Counted from the stretch's first letter, positions 45,563 through 54,808 are shown. The stretch: 64,000 nt of DNA from Bryobacteraceae bacterium (GCA_026129905.1 JAHCHE010000032.1:22625-86624); one strand, 5' to 3'. Notes: generated by a model not told the origin, from the sequence alone. Program-made: numbers and translations.

Positions 45563-47013
45563 GCCGGTTCCATGGCGGCCAGCACTTCGGCGAACGAGAC
45601 GGTGGCGAAGCCGGTGGCGTGATCGGCCAAGCCATAGGGAATGATCAGATAGCCATTATGAAGCAGCGCGCCGCAGGTGTACACGACGTTGGGCACGTAG
45701 CCTTTGCGCTCTTTCTCATTCGCCCGGAGCAAGGGTTCGCGGAGGCGACCGGTTACTTTGGAGGGATCGTCTCGATCCAGAAGGAATGCGCCGATGCAGT
45801 ACTCACGCATGGGACCGACACCGTGGCTGAGGACCAGCCATCCGGCATCGGTCTCGATGGGCGAACCGCAGTTCCCTAGTTGCACCAGTTCCCAGGAAAA
45901 TGCCGGTTTGAGGAGCACCGTGTGCTCATTCCAGAAGTGAATGTTGTCGGAAAACATCAGGTAGATATTCTCGTTGTCCTGGCGGGAGAGCATGGCGTAC
46001 AGGCCACCGATCTTCCGCGGGAAGAGGGCCATTCCTTTGTTTTCGGCGGCGGGGCCATTCAGGGTTCTGAAGCGAAAAAGGAGGAAGTCAGAAGTCTCCA
46101 CTAACTCCGGCACCACGACCCTGCCGTCGTACGCTGTGAAGGTTGCGTAGTAGGTGGGGGCGCCATCTTCGTTTCGGAAGCAAACGAAGCGAGCGTCCTC
46201 GATGCCGTTGCGTTGGGAAGGCGTGGCTGGGAAGAGGATGCGCTCGCAGAGCTGTTGCCCGGGCTGGAACTGCACTTCGTAGTTGGATCGGGCCAGCATC
46301 CAAATGCCCTGGGATGCGTCTTGATCCTTCTGCGTCATTCCATTGGGCAGGAGAAACTGTTCGGTTTGGAGCCCGGCGCGAAGCTCCTCCAGCGCGAAAC
46401 GTTCTCCGAGTTTGTGCATGACCCGGCGCGTGAATTCGCCGGACAATCCCAGTTCTGAGAGTTTGCGCCGGAACAGCGCTTTTTCATAGAAGGGATTTGG
46501 AATCTGACGGGGCTCGGTGAGAAAGCCAGTGGTGGGTAATACCTCGATCCGCAGGTCGGGATGGATGATTCCAGTTCGAAACGTTATGGAGGAAATATGT
46601 CCTTCCCCAGTAGCGCGCAAACTGAGAATAAATCGTATGGCGCCGGCCGACAAGTCGGTCTGATCGGGGTGCGGAACGATGGATGGGTTGAACAGGGCCG
46701 CAGACTCCAGGGAGTATTCGGCTAGGAAGTAGGATCCGATCAAGAGGCGCCGTTTCTCGGAAAGCTCCTGATCTGCCGCTAGCGACTCGCGAACCTGTTC
46801 GAAGCGTTCCATGAAGACTTTGTGTGTCTCCTGGTGCCGCTGGCAGAATTCCGCGCAGACCTCGTCCAGGAGCGGGCCGACCCGGTCTTCCGGGAGCGCC
46901 ATGATCCTGGCGATAATCCTGGCTATCCGCTCGGGACCACCCGGACTAAAAGGCCGGAGGAGGACCCGAGACTGGTCCGGATGGAGTATGGTGGCGGTGC
47001 GTTTGAGATGCAT
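45559..47013 (-). CDS. GH130-like protein with extra N-terminal domain
   Basis: 484 residues. The first about 155 residues form a helical domain (ILHPDQSRVLLRPFSPGG, ERIARIIARIMALPEDRV). The propeller then follows with NGIEDARFVCFRNEDGA in place of the usual EDPR, PRKIGGLYAMLSRQDNENIY, WELVQLGNCGSPIETDAGWL and VVYTCGALLHN. This longer type is the GH130 group often placed next to glycosyltransferases. The EDAR form suggests it may differ in the acid/base step. Second gene of the operon, 16 bp after the long GT4 gene and overlapping the next by 4 bp. Confidence 0.8.
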   Translation of the reverse strand: MHLKRTATILHPDQSRVLLRPFSPGGPERIARIIARIMALPEDRVGPLLDEVCAEFCQRHQETHKVFMERFEQVRESLAADQELSEKRRLLIGSYFLAEYSLESAALFNPSIVPHPDQTDLSAGAIRFILSLRATGEGHISSITFRTGIIHPDLRIEVLPTTGFLTEPRQIPNPFYEKALFRRKLSELGLSGEFTRRVMHKLGERFALEELRAGLQTEQFLLPNGMTQKDQDASQGIWMLARSNYEVQFQPGQQLCERILFPATPSQRNGIEDARFVCFRNEDGAPTYYATFTAYDGRVVVPELVETSDFLLFRFRTLNGPAAENKGMALFPRKIGGLYAMLSRQDNENIYLMFSDNIHFWNEHTVLLKPAFSWELVQLGNCGSPIETDAGWLVLSHGVGPMREYCIGAFLLDRDDPSKVTGRLREPLLRANEKERKGYVPNVVYTCGALLHNGYLIIPYGLADHATGFATVSFAEVLAAMEPA

Positions 47014-47029
47014 GGATATTGGGGTCCGG

Positions 47030-49318
47030 CTATTTCGCTATGGCGATCGGTTCTCTAAAACTCGTTACGATGTTCTGCGCTAATTGCATCTCCGCCAATG
47101 AAAGTAGGAATGCCAGGGTCGATTCCGCGCCCTGGTTCCCGTTGACACGATCTACATGCAACCCATCGCGGCAGCCGCCTGTCTCGGGGCAGTAGAGTTC
47201 GAGTCCGAGATCGTTCCAGCCGATGAACCAGTCAAAGGCGCTCTGCGCATGGTCATACCACCAGACGTCCGACGTGGCGCGATATGCTTCCAGACAGGCG
47301 GAGACCGTTGCCTGCGCCTCAATGGGCTGCTGGTCGAAATCGGCGCGCTGGCCGCCGCGGCGATAGAACCCGTTACTACCAATGGGTCGAAAGTGACCCA
47401 TCTCGGACATCTGCAATTCCGTCAGCCAGCGTAGGGCTTCGATCCCCCGCTGAAGCACAGCTGGTTGATCGGTTGCTTGTCCGCTCACAATTAAGGCGTG
47501 CGCGAGCTTCGCATTGTCGTACGACAGTTCTTCCTCAAACCACAGCCAGTCCTCGTGGGAACTCGCTTCGAAACGTTCCATGAGCCGGCAAATAAGAGTC
47601 TCCCGGGTTTGGTTCACCAGGCTGTCGCCGCTGAGCCGGCGCAAATATTCATGGATGCCGATCAGGCCGAACGCCCACGCCCGCGGTGAAGTGAACCCAG
47701 TGAGCGCGGGCAGCGCCTGCGCGAAGAGTTGCCCCGACATCATCTGGAAGCTCCGGATTGGCGAACGTCCCACTCCCATTCCCAGCGCCCAGAGCACCCT
47801 TCCCTGACAGTCTTCCGATCCCAGTTCATCCAGCCAACGCCGGTCAAAACTCAGGTGGTTGTGGAAGCGTTTCGTTTGGAGGTCGAAAGCGTGGTGGAGG
47901 AAAGCTGCGGACGTGGTGGCCAGCGCCCGCACGGGCTCCGGGTTCTCGCCCAATTCACCGAGCAGTACCGCGAGGACGAATGCACGAGCGTTATCGTCCG
48001 TGCAGTAGCCTTCGGAGAAATTCGGAACGCTGAAGACAGCGTGTTGGAAGACGCCGGTGGAATCGGTCATTCGCGAAAGGTGGCTCAGCTTCATCGGCGG
48101 TAGTTCCCGCGGCTTCTGGTCGAGTGTCTTGGTGGCAAGAAACTTGCGCGTTCGGGCGGACCCTTCCAACCGGGAACACTCGAAGGAACGCATATACATC
48201 TGAGCCACGTTGCTCCAAACCATGTCGCGGCCGATCTTATAGGCGTTCTTGCGAATGGCGTGCCGCCGGGTGTCGTCCCGCAGCAACCCGGTCACTTCGC
48301 GGGCGATGGCGGAGGCGTCGCCGAATGGCACCAACGTACCGCGGTCTTCCGCCAGCAATTCCGCGGCGTGCCAATACGGCGTGGACACCACTGCTTTCCC
48401 CGCGCCAAACGCGTAGGCCAGCGTGCCCGACGTGATCTGCGCTTCATTCAGGTATGGTGTGATGTAAAGGTCCGCCGCGCCAATGAACTCCTTGAGATTC
48501 TCAAGGTCCACAAACTGGTTGTAGAAGATGACGTTCTTGTCGACTTTGGTCTTCTTGGCGAGAATCTCCAGGCTGAGCCGGTACGCTTCACCGTGCTCCC
48601 TCAGTTCGTTGGGATGGGTGGCGCCGAGAACGATGTACACCACCTCGGGGAACTCGCTCAGAATTTGCGGCAGCGCGTTGATCACGTTCTCGATGCCTTT
48701 GTTCGGCGAAAGCAGGCCGAACGTGAGCAGCACGACTCTGCCTTCGACGCCGAACTGGTCCTTGAAATACGTCGGATCGACAAAGCCGACATCGGGAATG
48801 CCGTGCGGAATGAGATCGATCTTCGCGGGGGGCGCCTGGTATATCTGCTGCAGCATCTGCCGTCCGCGCTCGGCCATGACCACAAGCCGGGTAGAGAGTG
48901 AGATCAAACCCTCCATCACGCGCCGCTGGTCCGCTTTCGGCGCGCGCAGAACGGTGTGCAGCGTTGTTACGACGGGCATTCTCAATTCACGTAAAAGCGC
49001 CAGGACATGACCGCCGACAGGCCCGCCGAAAATGCCGAACTCGTGCTGTAGGCAGACGATGTCCACGTTGCTGATGTTGAGGAAGTCCACCGCGCGCAGA
49101 TACGACGCCAGGTCCTGCTCCTCAATTTCAAAGCGAACCACCTCCGGGTACTCGTAGCCGCCCGGGATGTCGTTGACAGATACAGCGAGGCACTGGCTCT
49201 GCGGGTGCGCGCTTGCGACGGCGGCAAGCAGGTCCGACGTGAACGTGGCAATGCCGCACTTGCGCGGCAAGTGGTCGCCGACAAACGCGATCTTACGGAC
49301 TTTAGAAGCGCTATTCAT
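47030..49318 (-). CDS. Bifunctional-looking glycosyltransferase: GT4 domain plus C-terminal helical domain
   Basis: 762 residues. N-terminal GT-B part (1 to about 390): RKIAFVGDHLPRKCGIATFT, LQHEFGIFGGPVGGHVL, TTLHTVLRAP, IPHGIPDVGFVD, TFGLLSPNKGIENVI and the donor site SGTLAYAFGAGKAVVST. The second half (about 420-750) is alpha-helical with repeats such as TDDNARAFVLAVLLGE, EDCQGRVLWALGMGVGRS, LSYDNAKLAHALIVSG and GNQGAESTLAFLLSLAEMQ. That recalls an alpha/alpha toroid as in glycan-processing enzymes. First gene of the four-gene operon; start preceded by a weak ribosome site. Confidence 0.8.
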   Translation of the reverse strand: MNSASKVRKIAFVGDHLPRKCGIATFTSDLLAAVASAHPQSQCLAVSVNDIPGGYEYPEVVRFEIEEQDLASYLRAVDFLNISNVDIVCLQHEFGIFGGPVGGHVLALLRELRMPVVTTLHTVLRAPKADQRRVMEGLISLSTRLVVMAERGRQMLQQIYQAPPAKIDLIPHGIPDVGFVDPTYFKDQFGVEGRVVLLTFGLLSPNKGIENVINALPQILSEFPEVVYIVLGATHPNELREHGEAYRLSLEILAKKTKVDKNVIFYNQFVDLENLKEFIGAADLYITPYLNEAQITSGTLAYAFGAGKAVVSTPYWHAAELLAEDRGTLVPFGDASAIAREVTGLLRDDTRRHAIRKNAYKIGRDMVWSNVAQMYMRSFECSRLEGSARTRKFLATKTLDQKPRELPPMKLSHLSRMTDSTGVFQHAVFSVPNFSEGYCTDDNARAFVLAVLLGELGENPEPVRALATTSAAFLHHAFDLQTKRFHNHLSFDRRWLDELGSEDCQGRVLWALGMGVGRSPIRSFQMMSGQLFAQALPALTGFTSPRAWAFGLIGIHEYLRRLSGDSLVNQTRETLICRLMERFEASSHEDWLWFEEELSYDNAKLAHALIVSGQATDQPAVLQRGIEALRWLTELQMSEMGHFRPIGSNGFYRRGGQRADFDQQPIEAQATVSACLEAYRATSDVWWYDHAQSAFDWFIGWNDLGLELYCPETGGCRDGLHVDRVNGNQGAESTLAFLLSLAEMQLAQNIVTSFREPIAIAK

Positions 49319-49368
49319 GAGGGCATTCCTTTGCTGCCTCGCGGTCTGGCGCCGCTTCGATCAATCGA

Positions 49369-50244
49369 TCAATCTTCTCCGGGTTGCGGTAAGGAGGGGA
49401 AATGAAGGGGATCCCTCAGATTCTGCAGCTCCCGGTAATAGTAAATCGGCGAGGGTCGCTTTCCTCTCAAATTCAAGGCCTTCAGAAACGCGATTTCCTC
49501 TTCGGTGACATTGCGGCTCAGCGACTCATCCTTTAGGAACTGTTCGAGCCCCGGTTCAACGGCGACCGGCTGTGGGGATTCTTGTTCCGCAAACTCAAAT
49601 CGCTTGAGGTTCGCTGCTGTGAGCCGCCGGTTTGGGACGACTTCCATGCCGAAGGTCTTGAGGTCGATATCCCAGGAGTCGATGATCGGATCGAGGAATG
49701 AGACGCAGTTTTCCGACGAGACGTTGAAGACGTCTGTGTCCAGAAACTCGAGAATGGCAACGCGCTCTTGTTCGTAGCTACAGTTGCTGACTTGGGCCAT
49801 TACGCGCAGCCACTCTTCATTTCCCAGTTCCTCCCGGGCAACTCCCTGGGCGACATCCAGGAGCTTTTGAGTGACCAGACGCTCGAGTTCGCCGAACGGC
49901 TGCTTCTCAAAGATCCTGCGCACTTCTTGTTGCCGAGCGGAATCGCATTTGCGCAGAATCAACTCGCGAAACTCCTTGAACAGAGGTCGCGGGGGCTCGG
50001 CCACCTTTTTCCTCAGTTCTTCAATGCGCTGCACGTCAGCCAGTTTCGATAGCTCACCGCTCGGGAGTTTCAAGACCCTGCCGATTTTCTCGTAGATATC
50101 GGTGCGACCAGGCGAGGGCGGAGCCTTTTTGCGAGCCAGCAGTTTCGAGATGTAGGATTCGGTCACCTGAGCGGCAGCAGCGAGATCCTTTTGCTCAAGG
50201 CCAAGTTCTTTTAAACGGTGTCGAATCAAGAGGGAGACGTCCAC
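49369..50244 (-). CDS. XRE-type regulator with long uncharacterised C-terminal region
   Basis: 291 residues. The N-terminal HTH (residues 6-62) reads IRHRLKELGLEQKDLAAAAQ and VTESYISKLLARKKAPPSP. The remaining 220 residues are helical and mostly charged, without a domain I recognise. It starts 84 bp before the start of the divergent sigma70-type promoter at 50316. It ends 51 bp upstream of the glycoside operon start and could regulate that operon or the divergent genes. No toxin partner is visible. Confidence 0.75.
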   Translation of the reverse strand: MDVSLLIRHRLKELGLEQKDLAAAAQVTESYISKLLARKKAPPSPGRTDIYEKIGRVLKLPSGELSKLADVQRIEELRKKVAEPPRPLFKEFRELILRKCDSARQQEVRRIFEKQPFGELERLVTQKLLDVAQGVAREELGNEEWLRVMAQVSNCSYEQERVAILEFLDTDVFNVSSENCVSFLDPIIDSWDIDLKTFGMEVVPNRRLTAANLKRFEFAEQESPQPVAVEPGLEQFLKDESLSRNVTEEEIAFLKALNLRGKRPSPIYYYRELQNLRDPLHFPSLPQPGED

Positions 50245-50315
50245 TGGCAGGTCCTGTTCTTGCTGGTTAACCGCCTTCGGTCAATCAGCCAATTCCATCT
50301 TCCCACATCCTTGGC

Positions 50316-50344
50316 TTGACAAGCAAGGCTACTTGACCGATAAT
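50316..50344 (+). promoter_or_regulatory. Strong sigma70-type promoter for 50514-51657
   Basis: TTGACA (50316-50321), a 17-bp spacer, GATAAT (50339-50344): one mismatch from consensus. The leader to ATG 50514 is about 160 nt. TTGACCGA occurs in inverted orientation at 50277-50284 and again at 50334-50341, possible sites for the adjacent XRE protein. Confidence 0.6.
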
Positions 50345-50513
50345 AGTTAATGTCCGGGCATTCCCGCCCCCTCGCAGATCATCTGAGCTAAGTCAGGCGA
50401 TCTGATCGTTCTTCCCTTAGGTCCCCCAGAGAACCGAGGATGTCGCGTGTCCAGGAGCTGAAATTTCGCGGCCAAGGACCCGACCGCTTACGGCTTCAGA
50501 AAGAAGATCAGAA

Positions 50514-50969
50514 ATGTCTACTTCAGTTGAACTACCAAGACCGCAACAAACATGGTCACCGCCAGCAGCAACGCCGCTCGACGAAGCGGTGTGGCAAGCA
50601 TGGGTTGCGACGGGCCGCGCGCAAGAGCGGCGAAGTAGCGCCACGCGATTTAGGGCCGTGAAGTGGGCCTCGATTGCGGTGTTGCTTGGCGCGGCGGGGC
50701 TCTGGTCCAATTTCGCCCCATTCGAGGTCCTCGTCAGATTCCTTGTGACGGCCAGCGCGCTGGTCTTGATGTTCCAAGCCTTCCAGACGAAGCATTACCC
50801 GGTCGCGGCCACGTTCGGAGCGCTTGCGCTCTTGTTCAACCCGGTCGCGCTCTTGCTTGAATTTTCAGGCGGTTGGCAACGCGCTGTGGTGGTGGCAAGC
50901 GCCGCCCCTTTTGTCGCGTCACTCCTCTGGCCCAAGGGAAGGAATCGGAGGATGGAATCCAATGGCTAA
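50514..50969 (+). CDS. Small membrane protein (four-helix, DUF6804-like)
   Basis: 151 residues. After a polar N-terminus with TWSPPAATPL come four hydrophobic helices: AVKWASIAVLLGAAGLWSNF, LVRFLVTASALVLMFQAF, YPVAATFGALALLFNPVALL and AVVVASAAPFVASLLW. The Y-P-V-A-A...N-P segment is shared with small membrane proteins of unknown role in acidobacteria. The stop overlaps the next gene by 8 bp. The start has a weak ribosome site (AGAAGATCAGAA). Confidence 0.65.
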   Translation: MSTSVELPRPQQTWSPPAATPLDEAVWQAWVATGRAQERRSSATRFRAVKWASIAVLLGAAGLWSNFAPFEVLVRFLVTASALVLMFQAFQTKHYPVAATFGALALLFNPVALLLEFSGGWQRAVVVASAAPFVASLLWPKGRNRRMESNG

Positions 50970-51657
50970 CTTTCAAAGAACCGCATTCAGATCCACCCTG
51001 GCGGCGTTCCTGATGCTCGGGGCGATGTCGGCGGCTGCACTTGCAGGCGATCTTTCCAGATATCGGAATTTCGAACTCGGATCGGACCTGGCAACGGTTG
51101 CAAAACGGGCCGCTGTGGATACCGCTCAAGCAAAGGTGATTCATAGTCGCCCTGCCTTCATCCAAGACCTTGAATGGCGCCCTCAGCCTCTCGGTGCATC
51201 CGCCCAAGCAGAATCGGTGCAAGAAGTCGTTTTCAGCTTCTATGGCGGCGAACTATTTCGGATCAAAGTTGACTATGATCGGTACCAAACTGAGGGATTG
51301 ACTGTCGACGACTTCGTTGACGCGATCTCGGCGACGTACGGACCTGCTACAAAGCCCACGGCTCCGGCTAAGGTTGCGCCGTACAGCTACGGCGACCAGG
51401 CAGACATCGTCGCACAATGGCAGGATTCGCAGTACCGCTTCGACCTGATCCGCTCTGCGTACGGGCCTGCGTTCAGGCTGGTCGGGGTTCTTAAGAGGCT
51501 AGAGGCGCCGGCGCAGGCCGCCACTCTGGAAGCGAAGCGGCTCGACGATCAGGAGGCGCCGCAAAGGGATGCTGCCCGACTAGCGAGTGAAAAAGAAGCG
51601 GCGAACGCCAAGTTGGAAAAGGCCAGGCTTGTGAACAAACCGAAGTTTCGGCCCTGA
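50962..51657 (+). CDS. Exported protein of unknown function
   Basis: 231 residues from ATG 50962 with GGAGGATGG upstream; the longer frame from 50824 is rejected. Signal peptide: FRSTLAAFLMLGAMSAAALAG. The mature part has RNFELGSDLATVAKRAAVDT, VFSFYGGELFRIKVDYDRYQ and TVDDFVDAISATYGPATKP, typical of a small alpha/beta periplasmic domain, and a charged C-terminal coiled coil (residues 195-225, EAANAKLEKA). Co-transcribed with the upstream membrane protein. No enzyme motif recognised. Confidence 0.7.
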   Translation: MANFQRTAFRSTLAAFLMLGAMSAAALAGDLSRYRNFELGSDLATVAKRAAVDTAQAKVIHSRPAFIQDLEWRPQPLGASAQAESVQEVVFSFYGGELFRIKVDYDRYQTEGLTVDDFVDAISATYGPATKPTAPAKVAPYSYGDQADIVAQWQDSQYRFDLIRSAYGPAFRLVGVLKRLEAPAQAATLEAKRLDDQEAPQRDAARLASEKEAANAKLEKARLVNKPKFRP

Positions 51658-51830
51658 GCACCAGGACCGCGGTCAACTGCCGAACCGACGAGGTACACGA
51701 ACCTGCTGAGCACCCGATCGTCCGGGGGAACAGGTTCGGGTTGAGAGCGGCCCAGGGCCTGGGCGTATACATGGATGGAGTAATGACTCTACATCTGGAG
51801 GCTGCAACCATCGATGGCTCGACCGGCCGG

Positions 51831-52709
51831 TTAGCCTGAAGGCGGTGGTGGTGGCGGAGGTGGAGGCAGCGGGACGTTGCCGCCGCCCGGCGTCGTGCTT
51901 CCGCCGTCGGACGACCCGCCGCCGGTATCGCCGGGCACGGTGGGACCGCCGCCGCCGGAACCCGGCGCGCCGGGCCCAGCGGGACCGCCGCTTTGGAGAA
52001 TGATCGTATAGAGCGCCTCGGCAGCCGCGCGGAGGCCGCGCTGCACCACCCGTTCCTTGTCGAAGTTCTTGGCGATCGGCGCGTCCTTGTAAACCCGGAG
52101 GTACTCGCCGGCGGTCAGGACTTTGTCTTTGCTGTAGCCGATGAGCCGGTGCCGGACGAGTACCTGCCCCTCGTCCACGGAAACCAGCGTCGTGTCCTTC
52201 TCGTCTTCCACCACAACATCGAAGGTAGTACCCCGGACCGAAATGACCGCTGTCGGAGTGAAAATCCGGTTAGGATTGGGTTGATTGCCGAGTTTCTGGA
52301 TGTAGACTTTCACCCGCCCAATCCAGAGGTCGAGCAGGTCCTTCCAGTCGCCCGGGTTGGAACGGAAGGTCACCCGCGAGTTCGGAAAAACCTGGAACGT
52401 GCTGCCGTCGGAAAGCTGAAAGACCGCGAACCCGTCAGCGCCCGTGAGGATGATCTGCTTTGTCTCGACCGAGTCGCCGACGTCGAGCGCCCAAGGGTAC
52501 GAATTCCGCAGCACGGAGACCTGGCCGGTGAGGGAAACGACCTTAGCCGCGGCGCTGTCGGCTTCGAGGATCGTGGTGGGCGGCGCTGGGGCGATCAAGG
52601 GGGCCGGAGGCGAAAACGTCTGCGCCGCGCACACAGCCACACAGGCGGCGAACAGCCACCCGGTCCGGCCGCGTTTTAGCCCGGCAACCATCTCCTCCCA
52701 CCCCGGCAT
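51831..52709 (-). CDS. FecR-domain exported protein with poly-proline tail
   Basis: 292 residues from ATG 52709 (an ATG at 52691 is possible, but its GGAGGAG lies too close). A signal anchor (GWLFAACVAVCAAQ) is followed by a FecR-like domain: VVSLTGQVSVLRNSYPWALD, FQLSDGSTFQVFPNSRVTF, TPTAVISVRGTTFDVVVEDE and TTLVSVDEGQVLVRH. The C-terminal 60 residues are glycine/serine-rich and end in a run of ten prolines. FecR domains sense or display at the envelope; here no TonB receptor or sigma partner is adjacent. Divergent from the propeller gene at 52883. Confidence 0.8.
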   Translation of the reverse strand: MPGWEEMVAGLKRGRTGWLFAACVAVCAAQTFSPPAPLIAPAPPTTILEADSAAAKVVSLTGQVSVLRNSYPWALDVGDSVETKQIILTGADGFAVFQLSDGSTFQVFPNSRVTFRSNPGDWKDLLDLWIGRVKVYIQKLGNQPNPNRIFTPTAVISVRGTTFDVVVEDEKDTTLVSVDEGQVLVRHRLIGYSKDKVLTAGEYLRVYKDAPIAKNFDKERVVQRGLRAAAEALYTIILQSGGPAGPGAPGSGGGGPTVPGDTGGGSSDGGSTTPGGGNVPLPPPPPPPPPSG

Positions 52710-52865
52710 TTCAGGCCCGGGAGTCCGAAGACCCCGGACCAGAAACCTAGTGTATCACCAAAATTGCTTAGCAAAATCAGGGCCCGAAAAAAAAGTGCGA
52801 ATCAAGCCTCCGTATATCAACAAGATTTCCAGAACTGCGTCGATAGAACAGGTGGCGACTCAGGA

Positions 52866-52882
52866 TACAATGGACTCGTTAG
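52866..52882 (+). promoter_or_regulatory. Likely near-leaderless -10 element of the propeller gene
   Basis: TACAAT at 52866-52871 lies 11 bp before ATG 52883, so the transcript would start about 5 nt before the codon. No good -35 was found at the 17-bp position. No SD precedes the ATG. Confidence 0.35.
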
Positions 52883-54793
52883 ATGTGTCAGAACTCCACA
52901 CGCCGCGCCGCTAGCGGCGGGCGGATGCTGTTGCTCGCTCTGGCGTTAGCCTCGGCGGCCGCGGCCCAAAGCCTGGTTCCCGACTGGAGGCGCATCGGAA
53001 ACTCGGCTATCGACGCGTCGCTGCCGTCGCTGGCCACCGGTCCGGTCGAGCGCGTCTGGTTTTCGCCCGATGGCGGCCGGCTTTACGCGCGCACGGAATC
53101 GGGCGCCGCCTTCGTCAGTCAGAATCGGGAAACCTGGCAACCGGTGGCGGACGTCACCCCACCAGTGGCGCAGGAAGCTGCATGGACCGGCCGCGAGGGC
53201 CCGGAACCCGAGGCGAAGGTAGTGGCGGGGCGCTCCGGCCTGGCATACGCGCTCGGCCGCGCGGTCTACCGCTCCGAGGACGGCGGCGGAAGCTGGGCGA
53301 ACCTTACCGAGTTCAAAGGGACTTCCATCCTTGGAGGGGGATTCCGCGACATCGCGGTTTCGCCGGCCGACGAGGACGAGATTGTGGTTGCCGGCCGGTA
53401 TGGGGTGTGGCGCTCGTCCGATGGCGGCCTTTCCTGGAGTGGATTGAACGACACATTGCCGAACCTGCCGGGGCGGCGCCTGGCGCAACTGCCGGCGGAC
53501 GGTCAGAGCGCGCGGCTCCTGGCGGCGGAGGCGGGCGAACTCGAATGGGCGCCCGGCGAAAAAAGCGCGTGGCGTCCCGTCGCGGCGTACGATTCGCAGC
53601 GAGAAGAGGCCCTGAAGCGCGCCGTAGCGGCCGTCCTCCGCGCCGAGATTCTCTCGGTGGCGCTGTCGGGAGATTTCCTCTATGCGGGCGGCGCGGAGGG
53701 GGGGAGGATCTGGGCTTCGGCCGACCGGGGCGTCACCTGGCGCAGTTTTACGGCCCCGGAGGCGGGACCGATTCGGGATATCTTTGTGGCGGCGGCGAAC
53801 CCGCGCGTTGCGCTCGCGGCGACCGGACGGAGCGGAGGCGGCGTGCGCGTGCTCCGCACCATGAACGGCGGGATCTTTTGGGACGATCTGACGTCGGACC
53901 TGCCGGAAGGCGCCGTTCACGCGGTAACGGCCGACTACGGCAGCGGCGCGGTCTACGTGGCCGCGGACGCGGGAGTGTTTCTCACGCTGACGAATCTGGC
54001 CAGCGCCGGACCGGCATCAGGCTGGATGCCTCTGACGCCTGGACTGACCGCGCGCGCCGCCTTCGACGTCCGGCTGGACGAAGCGGGCAACCAGCTTTAC
54101 ATCGTTGTGGACGGCGAAGGAGTGTATGCCGCCACGGCGCCGCACCGGTTCTTCGATCCGAAAGTGGTCAGCGCGGCGGACCTGCGGCCGCGGGCGGCGG
54201 CGCCGGGGGCGCTTTTGAGCGTGCTGGGGCGCGATGTCCGGCGGGCCCAGGCCGGTTCCGCGAGCGCCCCGGTGCTGGCGGGATCGGAGCGTGAGTCGCA
54301 GATTCAGGTTCCGTTCGAGGTCTCCGGTTCTTCGCTCACCCTCGCGCTCGAGACGGCGGGACGCGCGGGGCAGCTCGAGGGTCTGCAATTCGGGTTGCCG
54401 CTTCGCGAAGCCGCGCCGGCGATCTTCGTGGACCGGGAAGGAGCGCCGATGGCGCTGGATGCCGATAGCGGCGTTTTGCTGGACGCGATGAGACCGGCGC
54501 GCTCGGGCTCGCGTATTCAGATCCTGGCAACAGGGCTGGGGCGCGTGCAGCCGGAGTGGCCCGCCGGGCTCGAGGCGCCCTTGGACGATCCGCCGCGGGT
54601 GGTCGCGCCCGTCCGGCTCTACCTGGACCGCAGGCCGATTGAGGTGACCCGGGCAACGCTGGCGCCGGGGTACATCGGGTTCTATCTGATCGAGGCCCAA
54701 TTGCCGAGGATCGTCAATGCCGGTCCGGCGGAACTGTACCTGGAGGCCGGCGGGGAGCAGAGCAATCGCACGCGGATCTACCTGGAGCCGTAA
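52883..54793 (+). CDS. Secreted BNR/sortilin-like propeller with Solibacter-type C-terminal domain
   Basis: 636 residues. Signal peptide after a basic start (GGRMLLLALALASAAAAQS). The propeller (residues 35-425) repeats Asp-box-like blades: VYRSEDGGGSWANL, VWRSSDGGLSWSGL, IWASADRGVTWRSF, VLRTMNGGIFWDDL. Residues 430-636 match the Ig-like domain seen at the end of many Solibacter proteins (PGALLSVLGRDVRRAQ, IQVPFEVSG, PGYIGFYLIEAQLPRIVNAG, RTRIYLE). It is probably an extracellular binding protein without catalysis. The following gene starts 15 bp after its stop and may be co-transcribed. Confidence 0.85.
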   Translation: MCQNSTRRAASGGRMLLLALALASAAAAQSLVPDWRRIGNSAIDASLPSLATGPVERVWFSPDGGRLYARTESGAAFVSQNRETWQPVADVTPPVAQEAAWTGREGPEPEAKVVAGRSGLAYALGRAVYRSEDGGGSWANLTEFKGTSILGGGFRDIAVSPADEDEIVVAGRYGVWRSSDGGLSWSGLNDTLPNLPGRRLAQLPADGQSARLLAAEAGELEWAPGEKSAWRPVAAYDSQREEALKRAVAAVLRAEILSVALSGDFLYAGGAEGGRIWASADRGVTWRSFTAPEAGPIRDIFVAAANPRVALAATGRSGGGVRVLRTMNGGIFWDDLTSDLPEGAVHAVTADYGSGAVYVAADAGVFLTLTNLASAGPASGWMPLTPGLTARAAFDVRLDEAGNQLYIVVDGEGVYAATAPHRFFDPKVVSAADLRPRAAAPGALLSVLGRDVRRAQAGSASAPVLAGSERESQIQVPFEVSGSSLTLALETAGRAGQLEGLQFGLPLREAAPAIFVDREGAPMALDADSGVLLDAMRPARSGSRIQILATGLGRVQPEWPAGLEAPLDDPPRVVAPVRLYLDRRPIEVTRATLAPGYIGFYLIEAQLPRIVNAGPAELYLEAGGEQSNRTRIYLEP

Positions 54794-54808
54794 CCATTGA
54801 GATTTCCT

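Noticed and set aside
50440..50661. 73-codon open frame upstream of the small membrane protein
   Set aside because: No ribosome site, overlaps the better gene at 50514 and has a basic random-looking sequence.
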